Part shown: in pieces, positions 7,649 to 14,259 of the stretch | How the letters are laid out: every line of letters begins with the position of its first letter | How positions within the stretch are numbered: position 1 is the first letter of the stretch | Notes under the pieces: generated by a model | Told to the model about the DNA's origin: nothing | The model's database searches: none | What the model saw: the letters and a program-made list of their open reading frames with translations, nothing else | Made by a program: the position numbers and the translations under genes | Assembly: GCA_964355675.1 (NCBI GenBank) | Contig: CAYHEC010000036.1 | Location: 1-29,981 of the forward strand | DNA length: 29,981 nucleotides | Direction of reading: 5' to 3' | From: CAMBDS01 sp964355675 | GTDB lineage: Bacteria; Electryoneota; AABM5-125-24; Hatepunaeales; Hatepunaeaceae

Positions 7649-7922
7649 ATTTCCTTTTCTCGAGTCTGTTGGCTTGTCTTGCGCTGATGATTCGGATTCT
7701 ATCGTCTCGTTCGCAGTGAACTACCACAATCAAGCGATTTCGAGTCGAAAGTCCGAGGGTAATATAACGTTCTTCCTCAATGGATGAATGTGCTGCTCCA
7801 TGAATCGTTATCGAGAGGAAGTCTTTAAAGATAGAACTTGCCTCCTCGAACGATATACCGTGTTTCTCGAAATTCCAAACGGCTTTAGTCAAATCCCATT
7901 CGAATGAGAGCCCGTATTTCAT
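7617..7922 (-). CDS. brnT: BrnT family toxin (DUF497)
   Basis: 101 residues, a RelE-fold ribonuclease toxin family that inhibits translation. Family landmarks are FEWDLTKAVWNFEKHGISFEEA near the start (FEWDxxKxxxNxxKHGxxFEEA in the family), IFKDFLSITI, EEERYITLGLS, LIVVVHCERDDRIRIISARQAN and the end RLEKRKYEEG. The basic and acidic positions associated with BrnT activity (E/K/H in the first motif, R and ISAR in the last) are all present, so the gene appears intact. The antitoxin-like gene overlaps its 3' end by 32 nt; toxin-first order is normal for BrnTA. The pair sits in an island with a lipoprotein of foreign-looking base composition. Confidence 0.88.
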   Translation of the reverse strand: MKYGLSFEWDLTKAVWNFEKHGISFEEASSIFKDFLSITIHGAAHSSIEEERYITLGLSTRNRLIVVVHCERDDRIRIISARQANRLEKRKYEEGHPTQRN

Positions 7923-8553
7923 TCGGAACTCCAGAATTGTGGCTTAATCAGAGTCGCGGCATAATGGTTCGGGTTCGCTTCCATCGCTCGTTTACGATGA
8001 GCTTAACGTTACTCGTTACTGTTTCCGTGCGCACTGATATCTTCCTTGTAAAGTGTATCTGTTTAAGATAGTCGTAGGATTGTGCCTTGTCAAGCGAGAC
8101 GGGGGTGAAAACAGCGATCCTTCACTGCGTTCAGGATGACTGCCGTGGGGGAAGGCGTTCAGGATAGGGAGGCAGGCAGGGACGCCTGCCGTACTGGAAT
8201 GGTGGCGGGTACTGAGCCCCGCCGTACCAACGGGCGGTACGCCCGTTCTACCGATGGAGTTATGGAATTAGACAGGTTTGGAAACCTGTCCTACCGGCGG
8301 GTCGGGACGCCCCGCCCCACAGAATGATCCTCAAACTCATTCCTGCCCACTCCCTTGCGCAAGGGACTCATAAAATCCTCTTTACCGCTGGAAATTCGCC
8401 CTCCAGGTATTATCTTATTAGGTTAGAATCGGAGTCTGAGTAATTTAAGTTGCAAGTGCTCAAGTGGGCAAGTTCATAGCGTCCCGATACGCATACTAAG
8501 ACTCCAATATAGCTAATTACAGATAATTTAATAAAATTAAACGAGGATTACCC
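7923..8553. other. 631-bp gene-free region rich in hairpins upstream of purC
   Basis: Between the divergent brnT and purC genes. Bases 8116-8139 carry a hairpin with ATCCT/AGGAT arms (GATCCTTCACTGCGTTCAGG). Bases 8171-8316 carry five different hairpins in series. Bases 8330-8553 are A+T-richer and should contain the purC promoter; GGAGTCT (about 8430) and AGACTCC (about 8508) form a distant 7-bp inverted repeat. I found no tRNA, riboswitch consensus or credible gene. Confidence 0.6.
8171..8316 (+). repeat. Mosaic array of five hairpins with recurring GTACC/CTACC tails
   Basis: A: GGCAGGC 8171-8177 / GCCTGCC 8184-8190, then GTAC. B: GGCGGG 8204-8209 / CCCGCC 8218-8223, then GTACC. C: AACGGGC 8229-8235 / GCCCGTT 8241-8247, then CTACC. 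D: GACAGGTTT 8271-8279 / AAACCTGTC 8282-8290, then CTACC. E: GGCGGG 8296-8301 / CCCGCC 8311-8316. Stems differ completely while the 3' tail recurs. Single hairpins of the same style occur at 28908-28927 and, reversed, at 5300 and 28730. No coding potential is needed to explain the region. Confidence 0.85.
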
Positions 8554-9261
8554 TTGACAAAACAAGACCTCCTCTACGAAGGCAAGGCTAAGAAAGTCTG
8601 GACTACCGATGACCCCAATCAGGTCATCGTCGAATACAAAGACGACGCCACCGCCTTCGATGGAACAAAAAAAGGTACTATCGTCGGCAAAGGCGAAATC
8701 AACTGCGCCGTCTCAACCGTTCTCTTCCAGTACCTCGAATCGTATCAGGTCAAGACACACTTCATTCAACGGCTTTCCGCCAGGGAAATGCTGACGAAGA
8801 AAGTTGAGATCGTCGGAATCGAAGCCGTCATGCGGAATATCGCCACCGGCTCGCTCGTGCGAAGGCTTCCGTTTACGGAAGCGCAAATACTTGAATATCC
8901 GGTTTATGAGACATACTTGAAAGACGATAAGTTAGGCGATCCTCTCATCAACGAGCACCATGCTTACGCCCTCAACCTCGCCAAGCCTGAAGAGCTTCGC
9001 GCTATCTTCCGTCTGACCGGTAAAATCAACGCGATACTGCGTAGTTTCTTTGACCGGCGGGAGTTGATTCTCGTTGACTTCAAACTTGAGTTCGGGCGCT
9101 ATTTGGGCGAAATCATCCTTGCTGATGAGATTTCACCAGATACGTGCCGGATCTGGGATCGCAAGAGCCATAAGAAACTCGACAAGGATCGCTTTCGCTT
9201 CGATTTAGGCGGCGTCGAGAAGGCTTATCAGGAAGTCTATGAACGGGTGGTGGCAAGGTGA
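8554..9261 (+). CDS. purC: Phosphoribosylaminoimidazole-succinocarboxamide synthase PurC
   Basis: SAICAR synthase: ATP-dependent joining of CAIR and aspartate in purine synthesis. 235 residues, normal length. Start is TTG 8554, preceded by GAGG (8543-8546); translation from it gives the standard opening LLYEGKAKKVWTTDDPNQVIVEYKDDATAFDG. Further signatures are VEAVMRNIATGSLVRR (family EVVVRNxxAGS), DPLINEHHA and LVDFKLEFGR ... ILADEISPDTCRIWD. The stop overlaps the psd GTG start by 4 nt (GTGA). It heads a nine-gene run through gatB. Confidence 0.96.
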   Translation: MTKQDLLYEGKAKKVWTTDDPNQVIVEYKDDATAFDGTKKGTIVGKGEINCAVSTVLFQYLESYQVKTHFIQRLSAREMLTKKVEIVGIEAVMRNIATGSLVRRLPFTEAQILEYPVYETYLKDDKLGDPLINEHHAYALNLAKPEELRAIFRLTGKINAILRSFFDRRELILVDFKLEFGRYLGEIILADEISPDTCRIWDRKSHKKLDKDRFRFDLGGVEKAYQEVYERVVAR

Positions 9262-9926
9262 AAAACCAGCCGCGCCGCGTTGGCTTCGCCCCAGAGGGTG
9301 GACCGATTTTGCTGGTGAGCGGGGTACTTGTCGTGATCGCCGTCGTTATATCGCTTACCTTGGGAGAAGAAGGACGCCTCCTTTGGCTTCCGGCTCTCGC
9401 AGTCGTCTGGTTTTTTCTGGCGGCTCAATTTTTTCGAGACCCCGAACGATTCCCGCCCGGAGGCGGTAAACTCATCCTTTCTCCGGCAGATGGGAAAGTG
9501 ATTTCGATTGGTGACGCGATGGAATCTCCCTTGAATCCAGTTGGCGTTCGGGTTTCGATATTTATGTCTCCGTTCAATGTTCATGTAAACCGTTCACCGG
9601 TCGATGGAGTGATTACCTCCTTCGAGCATAAGAACGGCAGATTTCTTGGTGCATTTAAGCCAGCGGCATCCAGAGAAAATGAACAGACCATTATTCAGAT
9701 GAATACATCCTACGGTGCAGTTGCTTTCAAGCAGATCGCTGGTTTTCTTGCCCGGAGGATAGTCTTTCACCCGAAACCGGGCGACAAACTCGGCGCTGGC
9801 GACCGTGTAGGAATGATTCGTTTTGGTTCACGGGTTGACGTTTTCTTCCCCGAGACTGTTTCTGTCAAGGTTCATCTTGGACAGATGGTCACGGCGGGTG
9901 AAACAGTTTTAGGAGAATTTGTTTGA
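9258..9926 (+). CDS. psd: Phosphatidylserine decarboxylase (small, archaeal-type form)
   Basis: Converts phosphatidylserine to phosphatidylethanolamine; 222 residues, matching the short Psd class. Start GTG 9258 overlaps the purC stop. Two hydrophobic segments near residues 15-55 anchor it in the membrane. The catalytic core follows: ILSPADGKVISI, then SIFMSPFNVHVNRSPVDG with the conserved His residues, and the self-cleavage site FGS in GMIRFGSRVDVFFPE (Ser about residue 191), which becomes the pyruvoyl group. FGSRVD instead of LGST is normal for this short class. The substrate-producing enzyme PssA is encoded next, with a 4-nt overlap. Confidence 0.95.
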   Translation: MKNQPRRVGFAPEGGPILLVSGVLVVIAVVISLTLGEEGRLLWLPALAVVWFFLAAQFFRDPERFPPGGGKLILSPADGKVISIGDAMESPLNPVGVRVSIFMSPFNVHVNRSPVDGVITSFEHKNGRFLGAFKPAASRENEQTIIQMNTSYGAVAFKQIAGFLARRIVFHPKPGDKLGAGDRVGMIRFGSRVDVFFPETVSVKVHLGQMVTAGETVLGEFV

Positions 9927-10711
9927 AGTATTATCAACGATCGCTTTGGCCTAATCTGCTGACTTTTGGGAACATCTTTCTCGGCTTTTACGCGATTGTA
10001 ATGTTTTCCCAAGGGAACTTTATCCGCGGTTGCTGGCTGATAGTTATTGCCGCGATTCTTGACGGCATGGATGGAACGGTCGCTCGCTGGGTTAAATCAT
10101 CTTCCAAGTTTGGTGGTGAGGTTGACTCATTTGCGGACGCAGTTTCGTTCGGAGTCGCTCCGTCTGTTTTGGTTTATTTCATGCTTCCGGAAGGTCTTGG
10201 ATGGTTTCGATTGCTATTAGGCGCACTGCCGTTGTTGACTGCAACGACGAGGCTTGCCCGGTACAACATGCTCTCCGAATCCCACGGCCATTCTCGTACA
10301 TTTTCGGGCATGCCAACCCCTTCCGCGGCAATATTATTTGTTGGATTCTATATCTTTGGATATAGTGAAAAATTCGACTTTAATACCGGCCCGATATGGA
10401 TTTCATTGACGATGATCGTATCGCTCTTGATGATCAGTCCGGTCCCATACCGTCGTCTGCCTGTAGTTCAAATTCACGGGGCTAAACGTCCCTGGCTTTC
10501 GATTTCAGTATTGGTCGTGATGGCGGCCGCGTTGCTTTACGACACTTCGAGGGTGCTGTTTCCGATGCAAGTCATCTATTTATTGATTGGTGTAATCGAA
10601 TGGATAGTTATTCATTCAGGAGCCCCCAGCGCTAATGATGAGGACGATGTGTCGGCATCTACTCGAACAAGAGCCATCCGCCGACCCTTTTTTCCACGGA
10701 GACGCAAATGA
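9923..10711 (+). CDS. pssA: CDP-diacylglycerol--serine O-phosphatidyltransferase PssA
   Basis: Makes phosphatidylserine from CDP-diacylglycerol and serine; the product feeds the Psd encoded just upstream. Start TTG 9923 overlaps the psd stop (TTGA) and follows AGGAG at 9911-9915. The CDP-alcohol phosphotransferase signature is complete: D-x2-D-G-x2-A-R (DGMDGTVAR) followed at the canonical spacing by G-x3-D-x3-D (GGEVDSFAD), roughly residues 49-79. Six to eight membrane segments cover most of the 262 residues. The basic tail RAIRRPFFPRRRK is probably cytoplasmic. The stop overlaps the purS start (ATGA). Confidence 0.95.
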   Translation: MKYYQRSLWPNLLTFGNIFLGFYAIVMFSQGNFIRGCWLIVIAAILDGMDGTVARWVKSSSKFGGEVDSFADAVSFGVAPSVLVYFMLPEGLGWFRLLLGALPLLTATTRLARYNMLSESHGHSRTFSGMPTPSAAILFVGFYIFGYSEKFDFNTGPIWISLTMIVSLLMISPVPYRRLPVVQIHGAKRPWLSISVLVVMAAALLYDTSRVLFPMQVIYLLIGVIEWIVIHSGAPSANDEDDVSASTRTRAIRRPFFPRRRK

Positions 10712-10959
10712 AAGCCCGTGTATCGATCAGACTCAAATCAGCCATCCTCGATCCCCAAGGCAAGACAGTCCAACAGGCGCTTCAACAGCTTGGTTACACT
10801 GATGTAAGCTCAGTCAGGGTCGGCAAACTTGTCGAGCTTGAAATCATTGGAAATGAACCAGAAGAAGTTAGAGCGAAAATCGAGGATTTCAGTCGCAAAC
10901 TACTGACCAATCCGTTGATGGAAACATTTGAAATCGAACTGGAGAGAGATGCCGGTTAA
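10708..10959 (+). CDS. purS: Phosphoribosylformylglycinamidine synthase subunit PurS
   Basis: Small structural subunit of the three-part FGAM synthase (PurS-PurQ-PurL). 83 residues, family-typical, opening KARVSIRLKSAILDPQGKTVQQALQQL, with VSSVRVGKLVELEI and the closing KLLTNPLMETFEIEL. The ATG overlaps the pssA stop by 4 nt, and the purQ start lies inside its end. A separate PurS implies a short-form PurL encoded elsewhere, since purL is not in this window. Confidence 0.95.
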   Translation: MKARVSIRLKSAILDPQGKTVQQALQQLGYTDVSSVRVGKLVELEIIGNEPEEVRAKIEDFSRKLLTNPLMETFEIELERDAG

Positions 10960-11656
10960 GCATCCCATCGATATTATTGTCTTCCCCGGCTCGAACTGTG
11001 ATCACGATGCGTTCGATACTATCGGTCGGATGATGGGGCAACCGACTCGGGAGGTCTGGCACGGTGAAAGTAACATCGGCGAAACTTCTGCCGTCATCCT
11101 GCCGGGGGGATTCAGTTACGGTGATTACCTGCGCAGTGGAGCGATAGCCCGTTTTGCACCAGTGATGGATTCTGTTGTTGAATTCGCTAAAGGCGGCGGG
11201 CCGGTACTCGGCATCTGCAACGGTTTCCAGATATTGACAGAAGTTGGAATGCTTCCCGGGGTATTGCTTAGAAATGTGGGGCTAAGATTTATTTGTCGCG
11301 AGATTTACCTTCGGGTGGAGCGTGACGACACTATTTTCACTCGTCGGTACATGAATGGACAAATTATCAAAATTCCTATAGCTCACAACGAAGGCAATTA
11401 TTATTTGCCCGACGATCAGCTTGACGAACTTGAGGCAAATAATCAGGTTGTCTTTCGGTATTGTGACCGATTCGGGAACGTCACAGATGAGTCGAATCCA
11501 AACGGTACGGCTCGAGGCATCGCGGGCATTATCAATCGGGAAGGTAACGTTTTGGGTATGATGCCGCATCCTGAACGCCGCAGTGACCCGCTTCTTGGCA
11601 AGCCTGATGGTGCGGATATATTTCGTTCGATGGTCGATCATGTACTGGGACGGTGA
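10949..11656 (+). CDS. purQ: Phosphoribosylformylglycinamidine synthase subunit PurQ (glutaminase)
   Basis: Class I glutamine amidotransferase supplying ammonia to PurL. I chose ATG 10949 (235 residues): it follows GGAGAG closely and puts the standard IIVFPGSNCDHD near the start. A TTG at 10928 is in frame but adds an unmatched tail. The nucleophile is Cys90 in VLGICNGFQ, and His/Glu lie in GMMPHPER. GGFSYGDYLRSGAIA is the PurQ-specific loop. The start overlaps purS by 11 nt and the stop overlaps the tatC GTG by 4 nt. Confidence 0.95.
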   Translation: MPVKHPIDIIVFPGSNCDHDAFDTIGRMMGQPTREVWHGESNIGETSAVILPGGFSYGDYLRSGAIARFAPVMDSVVEFAKGGGPVLGICNGFQILTEVGMLPGVLLRNVGLRFICREIYLRVERDDTIFTRRYMNGQIIKIPIAHNEGNYYLPDDQLDELEANNQVVFRYCDRFGNVTDESNPNGTARGIAGIINREGNVLGMMPHPERRSDPLLGKPDGADIFRSMVDHVLGR

Positions 11657-12576
11657 ACGATTCCGGCGACCATGCACCCTCAACATCTCCAAATCGACAG
11701 ACCAACGAGGGAGATGGCGAGTCGATTCCTCGTTCGACACGTCAAGTAGATCCCGTCGGAGAGAAGCGAACGCCTTTCGATTCCGGAAGACACCAAGGGG
11801 AGTTTGGTCCGCCTGAGACCTTCGCCGAGTCCGGTCTCGGCAAGCAAGTTGCGGCTTTTATCAGCCATCTCGAGGAACTTCGGAGCAGGCTTTTTCGGGC
11901 GATTCTATTCATTCTCGGCGGGATGGTCATCTGCCTCATTTTTTCGGAACGAATTGTCAATTTTATCATCTCGACTGCCGGCGATGATGTCAAACTGACG
12001 CTTCTCACACCCGCCGAAGGTGTGATGGTATATTTAAAGGTTGGATTGGTGGCGGGGATATTCCTTTCTTCGCCGTTCTGGTTTGCACAGCTTTGGGGTT
12101 TTATCAGCCCGGGATTGTATCGCAACGAAAAAAGCGTCATTCTTCCGGTTATAGCCGCATCGGTAGGGGCGTTCCTTATCGGAGCGGCTTTTGGTTATAT
12201 GATACTACCTTACACAGCCAGCTATTTCATGACATTTGCCGGCGGGAGGGTTGAGGCGCTCTGGTCGCTGTCGAGTTACGTCAACCTTGCGCTACAATTT
12301 CTGTTATCGTTCGGAGTCATATTCGAACTTCCATTAGTTATATACGCAACAGCCGCTCTGGGGATCGTGACCGCGCCATCCCTGCGTAAATATCGTCGTC
12401 ACGCAATTGTTGGGATAATGATTCTTGCAGGATTCATCACACCCGGCCCAGATATATTCAGCCAGATAGTCGTAGCTGTACCGTTGTTAATATTATTTGA
12501 GGTGGGTATCTTGATGGCAGTCGTTGCGACAAAGCGGCGGAATGCTGGTCTCTCACAAACAGTGGAGGGTTCCTGA
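11653..12576 (+). CDS. tatC: Sec-independent protein translocase TatC
   Basis: Core receptor of twin-arginine export, six membrane helices. Start GTG 11653 overlaps the purQ stop. The first ~70 residues are polar and probably disordered (NDSGDHAPSTSPNRQTNEGD onwards), unusual since most TatC proteins begin close to the SHLEELRSRL motif, here at about residue 71. No good internal start was seen (MVICLIF is already in the first helix), so the extension may be real. FISHLEELRSRL, FWFAQLWGFISPGLYRNEK and the late FITPGPDIFSQ are diagnostic. A 307-residue length reflects the extension. tatA follows directly. Confidence 0.94.
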   Translation: MNDSGDHAPSTSPNRQTNEGDGESIPRSTRQVDPVGEKRTPFDSGRHQGEFGPPETFAESGLGKQVAAFISHLEELRSRLFRAILFILGGMVICLIFSERIVNFIISTAGDDVKLTLLTPAEGVMVYLKVGLVAGIFLSSPFWFAQLWGFISPGLYRNEKSVILPVIAASVGAFLIGAAFGYMILPYTASYFMTFAGGRVEALWSLSSYVNLALQFLLSFGVIFELPLVIYATAALGIVTAPSLRKYRRHAIVGIMILAGFITPGPDIFSQIVVAVPLLILFEVGILMAVVATKRRNAGLSQTVEGS

Positions 12577-12786
12577 ATGGGTGGGTCAGAACTCCTGGTT
12601 GTACTTTTGGTCGCGCTTTTCCTCTTCGGAGGCAAGCGACTGCCTGAGATTGCTCGCACAGCTGGCAAAACGATTCGTGACCTGCGACGAATGTGGGAAG
12701 AAACCAAACGCCAGATGGGTCTCGACCTGATGGATGACATTAATCCGCCCGCGAAGAAAAACCCTCCTAATGAGAAATCCCTTTGA
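12577..12786 (+). CDS. tatA: Twin-arginine translocase subunit TatA/TatB
   Basis: 69 residues: one membrane helix (SELLVVLLVALFLFG), the hinge FGGKRLPEIART, an amphipathic helix (AGKTIRDLRRMWEETKRQM) and a polar, proline-containing tail. These are the standard parts of the TatA/B family. FGxxRLPEIARxxGK slightly favours TatA-like function, but a single homologue could serve both roles. The ATG follows the tatC stop with no gap, and GGAGGG (about 12565) is the ribosome binding site. Confidence 0.92.
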   Translation: MGGSELLVVLLVALFLFGGKRLPEIARTAGKTIRDLRRMWEETKRQMGLDLMDDINPPAKKNPPNEKSL

Positions 12787-12802
12787 ACGACTACCATATC
12801 TT

Positions 12803-12848
12803 GTGGTGTCACGTGACAGCGAGTACTATTGATGTCACGTGACACCAC
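12803..12848. repeat. 16-bp perfect inverted repeat built on GTCACGTGAC over the gatA start
   Basis: GTGGTGTCACGTGACA (12803-12818) and its exact reverse complement (12833-12848) are separated by 14 bp. Each arm holds the 10-bp palindrome GTCACGTGAC. The right arm overlaps the ATG at 12832. A third copy of the core followed by AGC lies at 21960-21972, before the GWxTD gene. It could be an operator for a dimeric regulator, a structured RNA affecting gatA translation, or a small mobile repeat. Confidence 0.85.
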
Positions 12849-14259
12849 GACAAACTTTTCTCGGATGACACTTTCCGACAGACGGCAATCCATTATCTCC
12901 GGGAAGCCCGATTTCGTGCAGGAGATCAGCGCTCTCTCTGCCGAGGCTGACTCCTCATCACCGCTGAATATCTTCCTCGAATCGACGCCGGATCTGGCTT
13001 TGGAATACGCAAGTAAGGTTGCGCACTCCGCGAAGGATTTCCCCCTCGCTGGGGTCATACTTGCAGTCAAAGACAATATCGCGCTTAAGAATCACCAGCT
13101 TACCTGTGCCTCGAAGATACTTGAAGGCTACACAAGCCTGTTCAGCGCAACGGCTCTGCAGAGGTTGATCGATGCCGGAGTCGTTATCGTCGGGAAAACT
13201 AATCTGGATGAGTTTGCGATGGGTTCTTCGACTGAGCACTCGGCGTTCGGACCGACATTAAATCCATTCGACAATTCCCGCGTCCCGGGAGGATCTTCAG
13301 GCGGCTCAGCGGCGGCAGTTGCGGCAGGATTGTGTACCGCGAGCCTTGGCTCGGAAACAGGAGGATCGGTCAGGCAACCGGCGGCGTTTTGCGGGGTAGT
13401 TGGGTTGAAGCCAACGTACGGGAGGGTGAGCCGTTATGGGCTGGTGGCGTTCGGATCGTCGCTCGACCAGATCGGGGTAATGGCAAAAACAGCCTACGAG
13501 TGCGCAAGAGTTTTCGAGACGATGGCAGGACATGATTCCCTCGATAACACCAGCTCACCTGAGCCTGTTCCAGATTGTTCAGGCAATCTTGGCAAGTCAT
13601 TGGCGGGGCTGAGGGTGGGAATGCCTCGGGAATATCTTGAAGGGGCGATTCAAGGAGAAATTTCCCGTGCAGTCACAGAGGTTGCTGAGATTCTCCGACA
13701 AATGGGGGCGACGGTTTCGGAATGTTCGCTTCCTCACACAAAATACGCAATTCCAGTCTATTACATTCTTGCACCGGCGGAGGCGTCGTCCAATCTGGCG
13801 AGGTATGACGGGGTAAGGTATGGACCGAGAAGTGATGTAGGTGAGGAAATAATTAAGGCTTCTCGGCAAGCTGGTTTTGGTGCGGAAGTGAAGCGCCGAA
13901 TTATGCTTGGAACCTACGTTCTATCATCTGGATATTACGATGCTTACTATTTGAAAGCTCAGAAAGTTCGACGACTCATTCGACAAGATTTTGTCAATGT
14001 TTTCGACGATTTTGACCTGCTTTTGACACCGACAACTCCCACCACGGCCTTTAAGTTCGGTGAGAAGACCTCCGATCCCATCGCGATGTACCTATCTGAT
14101 ATTTTTACAGCTCCTGCCAATTTGGCGGGTATTCCTGCCATTTCAATACCATTTGGCAATGATGACAAGGGATTACCAATAGGTGTCCAGTTGATGGCAG
14201 GAGATTTTCGTGAAGATTTGCTCTTGCAGGTAGCCCATCGGTTGGAGGTGGGGCGATGA
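12832..14259 (+). CDS. gatA: Asp-tRNA(Asn)/Glu-tRNA(Gln) amidotransferase subunit A
   Basis: Amidase subunit that hydrolyses glutamine and passes ammonia to GatB. The catalytic triad of amidase-signature enzymes is present: Lys in LAVKDN (about residue 80), Ser in PGGSSGGSAAA (about 152) and the nucleophile Ser in ETGGSVRQPA (about 177). FCGVVGLKPTYGRVSRYGL and EVKRRIMLGTYVLSSGYYDAYY are GatA hallmarks. Start: ATG 12832 overlaps the right arm of the GTCACGTGAC inverted repeat, so its first residues (MSRDTTT) derive from it. ATG 12865 would start directly at the conserved region (TLSDRRQSIISG). Neither has a strong ribosome binding site. The 3' end overlaps gatB by 4 nt. No gatC is adjacent. 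Confidence 0.95.
   Translation: MSRDTTTNFSRMTLSDRRQSIISGKPDFVQEISALSAEADSSSPLNIFLESTPDLALEYASKVAHSAKDFPLAGVILAVKDNIALKNHQLTCASKILEGYTSLFSATALQRLIDAGVVIVGKTNLDEFAMGSSTEHSAFGPTLNPFDNSRVPGGSSGGSAAAVAAGLCTASLGSETGGSVRQPAAFCGVVGLKPTYGRVSRYGLVAFGSSLDQIGVMAKTAYECARVFETMAGHDSLDNTSSPEPVPDCSGNLGKSLAGLRVGMPREYLEGAIQGEISRAVTEVAEILRQMGATVSECSLPHTKYAIPVYYILAPAEASSNLARYDGVRYGPRSDVGEEIIKASRQAGFGAEVKRRIMLGTYVLSSGYYDAYYLKAQKVRRLIRQDFVNVFDDFDLLLTPTTPTTAFKFGEKTSDPIAMYLSDIFTAPANLAGIPAISIPFGNDDKGLPIGVQLMAGDFREDLLLQVAHRLEVGR

Noticed and set aside
8171..8316. Possible CRISPR array (regularly placed palindromes)
   Set aside because: Units are not identical, spacing varies, there are no spacer/repeat blocks of usual size, and no cas gene is nearby.
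8136..8327. 63-codon open frame through the hairpin array, rich in Arg and Gly
   Set aside because: It is made entirely of hairpin repeats, has no ribosome binding site and resembles no protein; openness follows from the G+C-rich repeats.
8330..8553. Purine riboswitch upstream of purC
   Set aside because: I could not find the conserved junction and loop sequences of the purine aptamer, only a distant GGAGTCT/AGACTCC pair.
12399..13076. 225-codon minus-strand frame opposite tatC, tatA and gatA
   Set aside because: Antisense shadow with Ser/Arg-rich translation typical of reversed coding frames.
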